From positions 52,354-116,353 of the forward strand of contig JAUSBR010000003.1 in NCBI GenBank assembly GCA_030651895.1: a stretch of DNA of 64,000 nucleotides, given 5' to 3'. Position numbers and translations under genes: made by a program. The notes under the pieces are model-generated. The model did no database searches, was not told the DNA's origin, and worked only from the letters and a program-made list of their open reading frames with translations. This DNA comes from Sideroxyarcus sp. (GTDB lineage Bacteria > Pseudomonadota > Gammaproteobacteria > Burkholderiales > Gallionellaceae). Positions 8,001-16,018 of this stretch are shown here, one piece after another (the first letter of the stretch is position 1; every line of letters begins with the position of its first letter).

Positions 8001-9059
8001 GGGTTGTTCGAAGCCGGGAATGTTGAGGTTGGACACCGAGAAACCGACCAATCCCGCCTTGGGCTTGGAGCCGGTACCGGTGGCACCTTCGTCGCGGATC
8101 TCGCCGCCGCTGCCGGTGGCCGCGCCGGCGAACGGTGCGATGGCGGTCGGGTGGTTGTGCGTCTCCACCTTCATCAGGGTATGGGTGAGTTCCTTGCTGA
8201 AAGCGTAAGCACCACCCTCGCGCGGATAGAAGCGCTCGATCTCTGCCCCTTCAATAACGGAGGAGTTGTCGGAGTACGCCACCACGGTGCCTTCGGGATG
8301 CAAATTGTGGGTGTTGCGGATCATGCCGAACAGCGAGATGGCCTGTTGCTCGTCGTCGATGACCCAGTCGGCGTTGAATATCTTGTGGCGGCAATGCTCG
8401 GAGTTGGCCTGCGCGAACATCATCAGTTCGACGTCGGTGGGATTGCGGCCCAGTTTGGTGAAGTTATCCACCAGGTAGTCGATCTCGTCGGCGGAGAGCG
8501 CCAGACCCAGTTCGCGGTTGGCAACTTCCAGCGCGGCTTTACCGCCCTTGAGGATGTCCACGGTCGAGAGCGGTTGCGGTTTGCCATGCTGGAATATCCG
8601 CGCTTCCAGTCCGGTCACTTCGGCGATGACCGACTCGGTCATGCGGTCGTGCAACAGCGGCAGTACGGCTTTCTTGTCCGCCTCGGAGAGGTGCTTGCCG
8701 CCTTTGCCTTTCAGGTAATACACCACGCCGCGTTCGATGCGGCTGACTTGCGGCAATGCGCAATGGCGGGCGATGTCGGTGGCCTTGGACGACCACGGCG
8801 AGATGGTGCCGAGGCGCGGCACCACCAGCATACTCTGCGTCGAAATGGCGCACTCGGGTTCGCCGGCCTGCTTGTCGATGCCTAGCAGGCGGTCGAGCAA
8901 GGCAGCGTCAGCCGGGCTGAGTTCGGCGGCCAATTCGGTGAAATAGCAGTGGCGGGTGTCTTCGAGGGTGACGCCGGACTTGGTGGCGGCCAGCGCTGCG
9001 CGCAGCTTGTCGAGACGGAAGGAGGAAAGTGCGGCTTTACCTATCGAGGTACGGAACAT
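5097..9059 (-). CDS. purL: phosphoribosylformylglycinamidine synthase (FGAM synthase)
   Basis: This 1320-residue protein is the large single-chain PurL. It converts FGAR, glutamine and ATP to FGAM in purine synthesis in the cytoplasm. The synthetase core shows [20 protein letters not shown] and the second repeat [13 protein letters not shown]. The C-terminal glutaminase domain (about residue 1060 onward) has the nucleophile Cys in GVCNGCQMM and the His in MPHPERVFR. The E. coli enzyme has 1295 residues; here about 27 extra residues (about 1031-1057) in the linker before the glutaminase domain are encoded by a palindromic repeat inserted in frame. No frameshift results. The gene stands alone, divergent from nnrD. 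Confidence 0.98.
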   Translation of the reverse strand: MFRTSIGKAALSSFRLDKLRAALAATKSGVTLEDTRHCYFTELAAELSPADAALLDRLLGIDKQAGEPECAISTQSMLVVPRLGTISPWSSKATDIARHCALPQVSRIERGVVYYLKGKGGKHLSEADKKAVLPLLHDRMTESVIAEVTGLEARIFQHGKPQPLSTVDILKGGKAALEVANRELGLALSADEIDYLVDNFTKLGRNPTDVELMMFAQANSEHCRHKIFNADWVIDDEQQAISLFGMIRNTHNLHPEGTVVAYSDNSSVIEGAEIERFYPREGGAYAFSKELTHTLMKVETHNHPTAIAPFAGAATGSGGEIRDEGATGTGSKPKAGLVGFSVSNLNIPGFEQPWETDPYGKPGRIATPLQIMIDGPLGGAAFNNEFGRPNLAGYFRTFEESVNGEVRGYHKPIMLAGGVGSIRADHTHKHDLPNGAVLIQLGGPGMLIGLGGGAASSMDTGANAENLDFDSVQRGNPEMQRRAQEVIDRCWQMGDNNPILSIHDVGAGGISNALPELVHGGGKGAKFELRSVPSEERGMSPMQIWSNEAQERYVLAIPVERVLEFQALCERERCPFAVLGTAITEDQLIVHDEGFGNNAVDMPLSVLLGKPPKMTRKVQREKVSLPKFDTSGVVLKEAIERVLRLPSVADKTFLISIGDRTVGGFTARDQMVGPWQVPVADVAVTLMGYNTNLAEAFALGERTPIAVLNAPASGRMAIGEAITNIAAAQIEKIGDIKLSANWMAAAGHHGEDAALFDTVKAVGMELCPELGISIPVGKDSMSMKTTWKEGEQNKAVTAPLSLIVTAFAPCSDARKTLTPQLAADTDTVVLLFDLGAGKNRMGGSALAQVYKQVGDVAPDVDSARKLKAFFNLIQRLNRDGKLLAYHDRSDGGMLAALCEMSFASHIGLDIRLDELKGDDLAVLFNEELGALVQVRRDDLADLFVLCEEAGCSNVHEVARLNTSGTINITRGKTTLFSDNAIALRRIWSETTYQLQKLRDNPVCAQQEFDRTLDAKDPGLHALLTYDLNEDPHPQSLSRLREREAEPSPASGRGQGEGRSASINLSRPRMAILREQGVNGQVEMAAAFDRAGFAAVDVHMSDIISGRVALSDFKGVVACGGFSYGDVLGAGEGWAKSILFNPKARDEFEAFFQRNDTFALGVCNGCQMMSNLHEIIPGAENWAHFGRNQSEQFEARFVMVEVQQSSSILFDGMAGSRMPIVVAHGEGYADFGGTKRLHDAQPLVTLRYVDHYGKPTTTYPLNPNGSPQGITGLTTPDGRFSIMMPHPERVFRAVQNSWYPKEWKENGAWMRMFLNARKWVG
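5890..5970. repeat. in-frame REP-like palindromic element inside purL
   Basis: The element is bounded by CCCTCACCCT (5890-5899) and its exact reverse complement AGGGTGAGGG (5961-5970). Inside are two hairpins, one imperfect (5901-5924) and one perfect (5933-5956), both built on CCCTCTCCCGC. The total of 81 bp is exactly 27 codons, so purL stays open. Sequences of this CCCTCACCCTxxCCCTCTCCC type are frequent intergenic repeats in proteobacteria. Confidence 0.9.
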
Positions 9060-9097
9060 GACTCGGTCACTTTAAGGCGTTGGGAACAGGTTGCAAT

Positions 9098-9103
9098 TAT
9101 AAT
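9098..9103 (+). promoter_or_regulatory. putative -10 box of nnrD
   Basis: A TATAAT hexamer lies 33 bp before the nnrD start in the 76-bp gap between the divergent purL and nnrD genes. No good -35 is seen at normal spacing, so the call rests on the perfect -10. Confidence 0.45.
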
Positions 9104-9135
9104 GCAGCCGAACTCACAAACTCAGGGAAAACAGC

Positions 9136-9978
9136 ATGCCGACCGTCATCACCCGCAAACAAGTGGCCGCCTTCCTCAAACCGCGCCCCAAGGACAGCCA
9201 CAAAGGCCTGTTCGGCACGGTCACCGTCATCGGCGGAGCCAACGGCATGGTCGGTGCGGCGCTGCTGGCCGGGCGCGCGGCACTCAAGACGGGCGCGGGT
9301 TGCGTGCATGTCGGCCTGCTGGCGGACAATGCCCCGGTGGTGGATCTGAACTGCCCCGAGTTGATGCTGCATACGGCCGCCGAGGCGCTGAAGTCGACCA
9401 GCCCCGATGTGCTGGTGATCGGCTGCGGTCTCGGCCAGAGCCAGGCCGCACAGAAGCTGCTGTACGATGCCCTGATGCTGGACGTGGCGCTGGTGGTGGA
9501 TGCCGACGCGCTCAACCTGATCGCCCAGCGCCCGGACCTGCGCGGCATGCTGCATGGGCGCAAGTCCCCTGCCGTGTTCACGCCCCACCCCGGCGAAGCC
9601 GCACACCTGCTGGGCAGCAAGACCGAAGAGGTACAGGGCGACCGCCCGCACTCTGCGCTGAGCCTGGTGAAGCGACTGGGCGGCAGCGTGGTGCTGAAAG
9701 GCGCGGGCAGCCTCTGCGCCACACGCGAAGCGAAGCTCTATATCAACCAGACCGGCAACCCCGGCATGAGCTCCGCAGGCATGGGCGATGTCTTGGCCGG
9801 CATGATCGCCGCCTTCATCGCGCAGGGACTGGGCGCGGACCAGGCGATGCTGCTGGCGGTACACCTGCACGGCGCGGCGGGCGACGAACTGGCAAAACAG
9901 CAGGCCACCCTCGGCATGAGCGCAACCGAAGTGACGGAATGGGCCCGCTGGCTGCTGAACAGGATCGCTCCAAACTAA
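9136..9978 (+). CDS. nnrD: ADP-dependent NAD(P)H-hydrate dehydratase
   Basis: The 280-residue protein is a stand-alone YjeF C-terminal (ribokinase-like) domain. It repairs damaged NAD(P)H hydrates using ADP. Key regions are KGLFGTVTVIGGANGMVGAA near the N-terminus, VFTPHPGEAAHLLG in the middle, and NPGMSSAGMGDVLAGMIAAF with the catalytic Asp of GMGD. The NnrE epimerase domain, fused in many bacteria, is absent here and must be encoded elsewhere. A DUF2937 gene follows after 13 bp and a spermidine-synthase-like gene overlaps that one, so the three form an operon ending at a terminator near 11300. Confidence 0.93.
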   Translation: MPTVITRKQVAAFLKPRPKDSHKGLFGTVTVIGGANGMVGAALLAGRAALKTGAGCVHVGLLADNAPVVDLNCPELMLHTAAEALKSTSPDVLVIGCGLGQSQAAQKLLYDALMLDVALVVDADALNLIAQRPDLRGMLHGRKSPAVFTPHPGEAAHLLGSKTEEVQGDRPHSALSLVKRLGGSVVLKGAGSLCATREAKLYINQTGNPGMSSAGMGDVLAGMIAAFIAQGLGADQAMLLAVHLHGAAGDELAKQQATLGMSATEVTEWARWLLNRIAPN

Positions 9979-9991
9979 AGGTCTTCCAGCC

Positions 9992-10519
9992 ATGACCGAC
10001 ATCCTTCACCGCTATCTGATGATCATCGTTGCCTGCATCTCGCTGCTGATCGGCTTGCAGGTGCCCAATTTCGTCGACCAGTACCAGAAGCGCGTCGATG
10101 CTCACCTGCGCGAGGTGAGCATCAACCTGCAGCCGTTCCAGGACATCGCCAACAAGTATTTCGCCGGTGATATGAGCAAACTCATCGCGCTGCACCGCAA
10201 CAGCATCGAGAAACCCTTCCAGGAAGAGGGCGCCGCCATCGAGAAGATGGTGCAGCGCAAACTGCGCTTCGAGACCGACATGGCCGCGCTGCAGACCAGC
10301 CTGCCGCAGAAGGCGCTGCATGTGCTGCTGCACGGCGACCGGGAGTTGCTCGACGAGGCGCTCGGACAATACAGCTATGCCGTGCCGCTCAGTCAGGATG
10401 CGCTGATCTTCGGCGCGGGTGTGGCACTGATCATCCTGCTGGCAGTGGAACTGCTGCTCGCCCTGGCTCGCTTCGCCGCCCGCAAACTTACCCGCCCCAC
10501 TCCCCCGCAAGCCCAATGA
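9992..10519 (+). CDS. DUF2937 family inner-membrane protein
   Basis: This 175-residue protein has an N-terminal membrane segment (about residues 8-26), a long helical periplasmic region (about 28-130) and a second membrane segment (about 137-160). The VPNFVDQYQKRVDAHLREV region is typical of DUF2937, a family without known function. The stop codon overlaps the start of the spermidine-synthase-like gene (ATGA), which indicates translational coupling. Confidence 0.8.
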   Translation: MTDILHRYLMIIVACISLLIGLQVPNFVDQYQKRVDAHLREVSINLQPFQDIANKYFAGDMSKLIALHRNSIEKPFQEEGAAIEKMVQRKLRFETDMAALQTSLPQKALHVLLHGDRELLDEALGQYSYAVPLSQDALIFGAGVALIILLAVELLLALARFAARKLTRPTPPQAQ

Positions 10520-11271
10520 CCTACCCCATCGATATCAGCGAAGAAGGCGGTGTCCGCTTTCTGCACTTCGGCTCACTCTGGATCCAGGGGGCGATGCGCA
10601 TCGCGCGGCCCTGGCATCTGGAACTGGAATACACCAAGGAGATGATGACCAGCCTGCTGATGCGCGACGAAACGCACTTTCCGCGCAAGGTGCTGCTCAT
10701 CGGACTCGGCGCAGCCTCGCTGACCAAGTTCCTCTACCGCAACTACCCGCTGTCGAAACTGACCGTGGTGGAGATCGAGCCGCGCGTGGTAGCGGCGGCA
10801 AGACAGTTCTTCAAGCTGCCGGATGATCCCAAGCGGCTGAACATCGTGATCGAGGACGGCGCGCAATACGTGGCAGTGAGCGACAAGACCTTCGATCTCA
10901 TACTGGTCGACGGCTTCGACGAGGACGCGCGCCCCGGCGAACTGGACACACTGCCGTTCTACCAGCTATGCCGTTCACGCCTGAGCAGCAACGGCATCCT
11001 GGCGGTGAACCTGCTCGGGCGCAGCCGCGGTTTCCAGGCCAGTCTGGACCGCATCCGAGAGGCGTTCGAGGGACGCGCGCTGGCATTCCCCTCCACCGAA
11101 AGTGGCAATGTGATCGCGCTGGCCGCGGCAGGCGATCCTATCGCGATCCAGCTGGACGATCTCAAGGATCAGGCGGATGCATTGAAGGCAGAGACCGGCC
11201 TGAATCTGCTGCCGACGCTGACGCGACTGGAACAGTCGAAGTCCTGCCCGGGCGGGGTGTTCTCTCTCTGA
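10516..11271 (+). CDS. spermidine synthase-like methyltransferase-fold protein
   Basis: The 251-residue protein has the Rossmann-type fold of SpeE relatives: glycine-rich motif LLIGLGAASLTKFL (about residues 57-70), acidic ribose-binding residue in VVEIEPRVVA, EDGAQYV, and the active-site strand LILVDGFDEDARP. It lacks the N-terminal beta-strand domain of true SpeE, so it may not make spermidine; many such short proteins are annotated only as spermidine synthase-like. It is the last gene of the nnrD operon. Confidence 0.8.
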   Translation: MTYPIDISEEGGVRFLHFGSLWIQGAMRIARPWHLELEYTKEMMTSLLMRDETHFPRKVLLIGLGAASLTKFLYRNYPLSKLTVVEIEPRVVAAARQFFKLPDDPKRLNIVIEDGAQYVAVSDKTFDLILVDGFDEDARPGELDTLPFYQLCRSRLSSNGILAVNLLGRSRGFQASLDRIREAFEGRALAFPSTESGNVIALAAAGDPIAIQLDDLKDQADALKAETGLNLLPTLTRLEQSKSCPGGVFSL

Positions 11272-11282
11272 CACAAATAAAT

Positions 11283-11308
11283 CACAAACGGAAAACCGTT
11301 TGTGTTTA
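11283..11308 (+). terminator. intrinsic terminator of the nnrD operon
   Basis: CACAAACGG-aaaa-CCGTTTGTG followed by TTTAAAA lies 11 bp after the last stop codon. Confidence 0.8.
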
Positions 11309-11402
11309 AAATCGCAGGTGAGGAGCAGCATGCAAAGAGAAATGGGGATGCATCAAGGGAACTGCTACATCCGATGAACTTCATTCTTGAAAGGTAGTGA
11401 TC

Positions 11403-11765
11403 ATGGCCACATCCAAATCCACCACGGTGAAAAAAACCACCACCGCAGCAAAACCCGCAGCCAAAAAAACCACCGCCGCAACGAGTAAGACTACTGCGAA
11501 AAAAGTGGCTGCCAAGACAACGACAGCAAAGACTGCTGTCGTCAAGAAACCGGCCGTAGCCAAGCCGGCAGCCGCGAAGAAGCCCGCAGCTGTAAAAGCC
11601 GCGCCGCGCAAGGCCGCAACTCCCACACCGGAACAGCGTTACAAGATGGTTCAGGATGCCGCGTATTTCATCGCCGAGAAGAATGGCTTTGTCAGCGGCT
11701 CTTTGGATTACTGGATCGCAGCCGAAGTGGAGATCGAAACCCTGCTCTCCGGCAAGAAGAAGTAA
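11403..11765 (+). CDS. histone H1-like Lys/Ala-rich protein with DUF2934 tail
   Basis: I chose the ATG at 11403 (MATSKSTTVKK), preceded by AAGGT at 11391-11395; a GTG six bases upstream is also in frame. The 120-residue product has about 75 residues of Lys/Ala/Thr/Pro repeats such as AAKKTTAATS and KKPAVAKPAAAKKP, like AlgP or bacterial histone H1-like proteins, and so probably binds nucleic acid through charge. The last 45 residues (RYKMVQDAAYFIAEKNGFVS...DYWIAAEVEIE) form a DUF2934 domain, a short helical module common in soil and aquatic proteobacteria. It may compact DNA or RNA under stress; this is inference from composition. Confidence 0.8.
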   Translation: MATSKSTTVKKTTTAAKPAAKKTTAATSKTTAKKVAAKTTTAKTAVVKKPAVAKPAAAKKPAAVKAAPRKAATPTPEQRYKMVQDAAYFIAEKNGFVSGSLDYWIAAEVEIETLLSGKKK

Positions 11766-11768
11766 GTT

Positions 11769-12089
11769 CTACTTCGCGCCCGTCGTGCCCGCCTCGACGG
11801 CGTAGCGCACGTAGGGCAGATTCAAATCTTCTGCGGTGATCACGCCAAGCAACTGGTTGGCGTGTTTGTCATCGAGCACGAACTCGACCTGCACCGGCAA
11901 TTCCCCCGCCAACTCGAAGAAACTCTCGTCATGGATATGGCCGTGCCGCCCGTAGCCGGCGACGGCGCGGAACACAGAGCCCCCCGGCACGCCCAGCGAC
12001 TTGGCTTTTTCCAGCAACCACTCCTGCAGCATCTTGCCCTGATGGTGCTGTTTCTCGGTCAGGTAGAACTTGAGGTAGACGGTGTTCAT
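11769..12089 (-). CDS. DUF190 family protein
   Basis: The 106-residue protein has the DUF190 pattern: TEKQHHQGKMLQEWLLEKA and GGSVFRAVAGYGRHGHIH, then a PII-like ferredoxin-fold strand FVLDD. DUF190 proteins are small PII-like soluble proteins that very often sit beside crcB fluoride channels, as here, where it follows crcB by 10 bp. A regulatory or fluoride-related role is inferred from this recurrent pairing. AAGGAGAG precedes the start. Confidence 0.9.
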   Translation of the reverse strand: MNTVYLKFYLTEKQHHQGKMLQEWLLEKAKSLGVPGGSVFRAVAGYGRHGHIHDESFFELAGELPVQVEFVLDDKHANQLLGVITAEDLNLPYVRYAVEAGTTGAK

Positions 12090-12099
12090 CTTGCTCTCC

Positions 12100-12483
12100 T
12101 TATTGTTGCATCCATTTGAACGTCTGCATCCCCAGCACCGTCATCAGCAACGAGCCGCCAAGGTGCGCGGCGATGATGGCCGTGCCCCATGCATATTGTC
12201 CGCGCAGCAGCAGCGTGACGGTCTCGGCCGAGAAGGTCGAGAAGGTGGTGAGTCCACCGAGAAAACCGGTGATGATGAGCAGACGCCATTCCGGCGACAC
12301 GCCGGGGTGCTGCATGAAGAAGGCGATGGCGAGACCGATCAGATAGCCGCCGACCAGATTGGCCAAAAGCGTGCCCAGCGGCAGCTCGTGCGTGATCGGA
12401 TTGAGCCACAGACCCAGACCCCAGCGCAGCCATGCGCCGATGGCGGCACCGAATCCGACTGCGAGGAAAGCGTAGAGCGTCAT
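12100..12483 (-). CDS. crcB: fluoride ion channel Fluc/CrcB
   Basis: This 127-residue, four-helix membrane protein carries the CrcB signatures: [15 protein letters not shown] near the N-terminus, [14 protein letters not shown] with the conserved Asn, and [14 protein letters not shown], the Phe/Ser-lined pore helix with the Na+ site. It works as an antiparallel dimer that lets fluoride leave the cell. Its start overlaps the stop of the upstream YkgJ gene (ATGA). I see no fluoride riboswitch before it, which fits an internal operon position. Confidence 0.95.
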   Translation of the reverse strand: MTLYAFLAVGFGAAIGAWLRWGLGLWLNPITHELPLGTLLANLVGGYLIGLAIAFFMQHPGVSPEWRLLIITGFLGGLTTFSTFSAETVTLLLRGQYAWGTAIIAAHLGGSLLMTVLGMQTFKWMQQ

Positions 12484-12818
12484 GGCCGGATTGTAGCAGG
12501 GGGAACCAGACCGCGCAGTTTGAAGCAGCGGCTGTTGGGCGTGCCGTCCAGCTCATATTCGTTGAACTCGCGGCAGGGACTCGGGCGGTTCTCGTAGATG
12601 GCGCAGGAGACCTGCTTGCCCACCTCGCCGCGCAGTGCTGTGCAACGCGGCGGATAGCTGTTGGTGCCTTTCATGCACACCATGTGTTCATGCACCTTCT
12701 CGGTGAATTCGGCCGGAACGAAGCCGCCGGGTGCCTCGCTGGATTCGTCCGTGTAGAACGAGATACGGTAATAGGCGCAGCAGGCACCGCAGCTCATGCA
12801 GGGATTCGCTTCGCTCAT
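12480..12818 (-). CDS. YkgJ family cysteine cluster protein
   Basis: Starting at 12818 ([14 protein letters not shown]), the protein has 112 residues and eight Cys arranged as CxxCxxCC, PPRC, CAIY and SPCREF. This is the CxxCxxCC zinc/iron-chelating YkgJ family. The role is unknown; a metal cluster is likely. The start overlaps the rimO stop and the stop overlaps the crcB start, both as ATGA, so the gene is translated within one tight operon. Confidence 0.88.
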   Translation of the reverse strand: MSEANPCMSCGACCAYYRISFYTDESSEAPGGFVPAEFTEKVHEHMVCMKGTNSYPPRCTALRGEVGKQVSCAIYENRPSPCREFNEYELDGTPNSRCFKLRGLVPPATIRP

Positions 12819-14134
12819 TTTCTGACAACTTCTCCCCACAGATCATGCTCGTCCGAGTCGGTGATCTTCACCGTGACGAACTCGCCCACCTCCAGATCGG
12901 CACTGTCGATATAGACGAGGCCATCGATCTCCGGCGCATCGGCGGCGCTGCGCGCGACCGCGTCCTCTTCGTCGATATCGTCCACCAGCACAGTCATGGT
13001 CTGGCCGACCTTCTTCGCCAGTTTTTCGGCGCTGATCTCTTCCTGCAAGTACATCAGGCGCGCGAGGCGGTCTTCCTGCACATCGGGATCGATATGGTCG
13101 GGCAAGGCGTTCGCGGCCGCGCCGTCCACCGGCGAGTACTTGAACGCGCCGACGCGGTCGAGCTGCGCCACTTCGATGAAGTCGAGCAGTTCCTCGAATT
13201 CCTCTTCCGTCTCGCCGGGAAAGCCGACGATGAAGGTGCTGCGCAAAGTGATGTCCGGACAGATGCTGCGCCACTGCTGGATGCGCTTGAGCACGTTCTC
13301 GCTGCTGGCTGGGCGCTTCATCAGCTTGAGGATGCGTTCGTTGGCGTGCTGGAACGGGATGTCGAGATAGGGCAGGATCTTGCCCTCCGCCATCAGCGGG
13401 ATGACCTCGTCCACGCTGGGGTAGGGATAGACGTAATGCAATCGCGTCCATACGCCGAGATCGCCCAGCGCGCCGGCCAGTTCGGTCATGCGCGTCTTCA
13501 GCGGCTTGCCCTGCCAGAAGCCGGTGCGGTATTTCACATCGACACCGTAAGCCGAGGTGTCCTGCGAGATGACCAGCAGTTCTTTCACACCGGACTCGAC
13601 CAGCTTCTCCGCTTCGCCCATCACTTCATGGATGGGACGGCTGACCAGGTCGCCGCGCAGCGCAGGGATGATGCAGAAGGTGCAGCGGTGGTTGCACCCC
13701 TCGGAGATCTTGAGATAGGCAAAATGCTGCGGCGTCAGACGTACGCCCTGCGGCGGCACCAGGTCGGTGTAGGAATCGTGCAGTTTCGGCAAGTACTGGT
13801 GCACCGCATTCATCACCGCATCGGTCTCGTGCGGGCCGGTGACGGCGAGCACTTTGGGGTGCGTCCTTTGCACGATGTCGCCCTTGGCGCCGAGACAGCC
13901 AGTGACGATGACCTTGCCGTTCTCCTGCAAGGCTTCGCCGATAGCTTCAAGCGATTCGGCGACGGCGCTGTCGATGAAGCCGCAGGTGTTGACCACCACG
14001 AGGTCGGCCTCCTCGTAACTGGGCGTGATCTCGTAACCCTCGGCTTGCATGCGGGTGAGGATGAGTTCGGAGTCCGAAGTGGCCTTGGGACAACCGAGCG
14101 AGACGAAACCGATCTTGGGTGTTGCTTTACTCAT
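12815..14134 (-). CDS. rimO: ribosomal protein uS12 methylthiotransferase
   Basis: The 439-residue radical-SAM enzyme adds a methylthio group to an Asp of ribosomal protein S12. Domains in order: N-terminal UPF0004 domain with three Cys for the auxiliary [4Fe-4S] cluster ([27 protein letters not shown]), the radical SAM domain with [11 protein letters not shown], and a C-terminal TRAM domain (about 375-439). The SLGCPK...DSE start distinguishes RimO from MiaB. It lies between a CDF exporter gene and YkgJ/crcB. Confidence 0.96.
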   Translation of the reverse strand: MSKATPKIGFVSLGCPKATSDSELILTRMQAEGYEITPSYEEADLVVVNTCGFIDSAVAESLEAIGEALQENGKVIVTGCLGAKGDIVQRTHPKVLAVTGPHETDAVMNAVHQYLPKLHDSYTDLVPPQGVRLTPQHFAYLKISEGCNHRCTFCIIPALRGDLVSRPIHEVMGEAEKLVESGVKELLVISQDTSAYGVDVKYRTGFWQGKPLKTRMTELAGALGDLGVWTRLHYVYPYPSVDEVIPLMAEGKILPYLDIPFQHANERILKLMKRPASSENVLKRIQQWRSICPDITLRSTFIVGFPGETEEEFEELLDFIEVAQLDRVGAFKYSPVDGAAANALPDHIDPDVQEDRLARLMYLQEEISAEKLAKKVGQTMTVLVDDIDEEDAVARSAADAPEIDGLVYIDSADLEVGEFVTVKITDSDEHDLWGEVVRK

Positions 14135-14143
14135 GATTCATTC

Positions 14144-15058
14144 CTAATGTTGGTTCTCGCGTCGCTCCAGCAACGCATCGACCTGCGACAGCGGGTCTTC
14201 GATGGGTTCAAGATGGGTGGTAAGGTGGCTGAACGGTACGACCGCGCGGATGTCTGCCTCGATCAGTTCGACCATGTCGTGTCCGTGCTGCACGGTCCAC
14301 AGCCCCGGTACCAGCACATGCAGCGAGATGAATGCATTTCTACCCGCCTGGCGCGTGCGCAGCGCGTGGAAATCCAGCCCCTGGCTGCGATAGTTCGCCA
14401 GCACCGCTTCGATCTGAGCGATCTGCTCCGGCGGGATCGCCTCGTCCATCAGTCCGGAAGCGGAACGCTGCAGCAACTGCCAGCCGGTCCACACGATGTT
14501 CACGGCCACCAGCAGCGCGATGAGCGGGTCCAGCCACAACCAGCCGCTCAACCACACCAGGCCGACACCGATGATGACGCCGACCGAGGTCCACACGTCG
14601 GTCATCAGGTGTTTGGCATCGGCTTCCAGTGTGATGGAATTGAACGCGCGTCCAGCCTTGAGCAGTTCGCGCGCGGCGAACAGGTTGATGAGCGAAGCGA
14701 CAACCGACACCGCCAGACCGACACCGACAGCTTCGATCGCCTGCGGATGCATGAAACGATCGATAGCGGTATAGCCGATGCTGAAGGCGGCCAGCAGAAT
14801 GAGGAAGCCCTCGAACGCACTGGAGAAATATTCCGCCTTGCCATGACCGTAGGCATGCCTGTCGTCGGCAGGTGTCGCCGCCAATGACAGCATCGCCAGC
14901 GCCATCAGCGCACCGGCCAGATTGACGAACGATTCGAGCGCATCGGACAGCAGACCGACCGAGCCGGTGAGCCACCAGGCGATGCCCTTGAGCAGGATGG
15001 TGGCGACGGCGGCGGCAATGGACAGCCAGGCGTAACGTTTAAGATTGGCATGATGCAT
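14144..15058 (-). CDS. cation diffusion facilitator (CDF) metal exporter
   Basis: The 304-residue protein has six predicted membrane helices and a C-terminal cytoplasmic domain of about 90 residues. The metal site residues appear as [14 protein letters not shown] in helix 2 (S/D-x-x-x-D type) and [13 protein letters not shown] in helix 5 (HxxxD). The loop motif [16 protein letters not shown] is typical of FieF/ZitB-like exporters of Zn, Fe or Cd in exchange for protons. It is 9 bp upstream of rimO and downstream of a ZIP importer with a hairpin repeat between them, so metal uptake and export are side by side. Confidence 0.9.
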   Translation of the reverse strand: MHHANLKRYAWLSIAAAVATILLKGIAWWLTGSVGLLSDALESFVNLAGALMALAMLSLAATPADDRHAYGHGKAEYFSSAFEGFLILLAAFSIGYTAIDRFMHPQAIEAVGVGLAVSVVASLINLFAARELLKAGRAFNSITLEADAKHLMTDVWTSVGVIIGVGLVWLSGWLWLDPLIALLVAVNIVWTGWQLLQRSASGLMDEAIPPEQIAQIEAVLANYRSQGLDFHALRTRQAGRNAFISLHVLVPGLWTVQHGHDMVELIEADIRAVVPFSHLTTHLEPIEDPLSQVDALLERRENQH

Positions 15059-15060
15059 AT

Positions 15061-15200
15061 GGCCGCCTCTAAAAATTCAAAGTTCTAAGCAAGACAAGGC
15101 GCGAGCAAAAAATTGCGACGCAGCATATGTTGATATGTAAGGAGTAATTTTTTGTGAGCAACGCAGTATTGCGACGAAATTTGGATTTTTAGAGGTGGCC
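15061..15200. repeat. 140-bp imperfect inverted repeat, MITE-like
   Basis: The ends (15061-15080 and 15181-15200) are inverted repeats matching at 18 of 20 positions. Further in, CAAAAAATT (from about 15106) pairs with AATTTTTTG (from about 15147), and the centre holds CATATgttgATATG. The whole can fold into one long interrupted hairpin. It lies between the ZIP stop and the CDF start and contains no gene. Confidence 0.8.
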
Positions 15201-15205
15201 ATGCC

Positions 15206-15976
15206 CTACTCCGGCATCATCATGCCAAGCAGCGCCACGGTCAGCACGCCGGCCGAGATGAGCAACACCTGTTGCACGGTGTCGCGCATCTGGGTGCGTT
15301 TGTGCAAACTGGGAATGAGGTCGGCCACGGCGACATAGATCATGCTGGAAGAGGCCAGCGCCAGCAGATAAGGCACCAGCGACTGCATGTCGCGCAGGGC
15401 GACGTAGCCCAGTGTGCCGCCGACCAGCGTGGCGAAGCTGGAGATGAGGTTCATCTGGAATGCGCGCAGCTTGCTGTAGCCGGAGTGCAGCAGGATGGCG
15501 AAGTCGCCAACTTCCTGCGGCACTTCGTGCGCGAAGATGGCCAGCGAGGTGACGATGCCGAGATTCACATCGGCGAGGAAGGCGGCGGCGATAATGATAC
15601 CGTCAACGAAGTTGTGGAAGGTGTCGCCGACGATGACCATGGTGCCGCTGCGGCCGTGATCGTTGGCATGGTCGTGCGGCTCGTGCGCCTCGCAATGGTC
15701 GTGGTGACAGTGGCGCCAGATCAGCACCTTCTCCAGCGTGAAAAACAGCAGGATACCGGCCAGCACGGTGCCGCTCACGGCGGCAGCATTGGGGGAAAGT
15801 TCGATCGCCTCGGGCAGGATGTCGAGGAACACCGCGCCGAGCAATGCGCCGATGGCGTAGCTCACCAGGCCGCCCAGATAGCTGGCGCGCGCGTTGAGCG
15901 CGAACAGTGCCGCTGCAACGACGCTAAGGATGCCGCCCAGAAATCCCGCGCTGATGATCCACGCCAGAGTGCTCAT
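15206..15976 (-). CDS. ZIP family metal transporter
   Basis: The 256-residue protein has about eight membrane helices. The two metal-binding helices are clear: GDTFHNFVDGIIIAAAF (HNFxDG, helix IV) and AHEVPQEVGDFAILLHSG (HExPxExGD, helix V). The cytoplasmic loop before them is rich in His (RHCHHDHCEAHEPHDHAN), as usual for ZIP proteins. It most likely imports Zn, Fe or Mn; the residues do not settle which. It is the first gene of the minus-strand metal/rimO/fluoride cluster. Confidence 0.93.
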   Translation of the reverse strand: MSTLAWIISAGFLGGILSVVAAALFALNARASYLGGLVSYAIGALLGAVFLDILPEAIELSPNAAAVSGTVLAGILLFFTLEKVLIWRHCHHDHCEAHEPHDHANDHGRSGTMVIVGDTFHNFVDGIIIAAAFLADVNLGIVTSLAIFAHEVPQEVGDFAILLHSGYSKLRAFQMNLISSFATLVGGTLGYVALRDMQSLVPYLLALASSSMIYVAVADLIPSLHKRTQMRDTVQQVLLISAGVLTVALLGMMMPE

Positions 15977-16018
15977 GCCGAATCCCGAATAAAGACAAGG
16001 CGCGGATTATACCCAGTA

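Noticed and set aside
6813..8885. 690-codon frame opposite purL
   Set aside because: High GC at third positions of purL keeps the opposite strand open; the translation has no recognisable domain. The same holds for long frames opposite rimO (12731-14887), the MCP gene (15272-17695) and nuoN (34077-35936).
11440..11630. Repeat array resembling CRISPR
   Set aside because: The repetition comes from Lys/Ala codons in a coding frame; there are no regular spacers.
12484..12600. Fluoride riboswitch upstream of crcB
   Set aside because: crcB starts inside the YkgJ stop codon, leaving no leader; no pseudoknot-like sequence seen.
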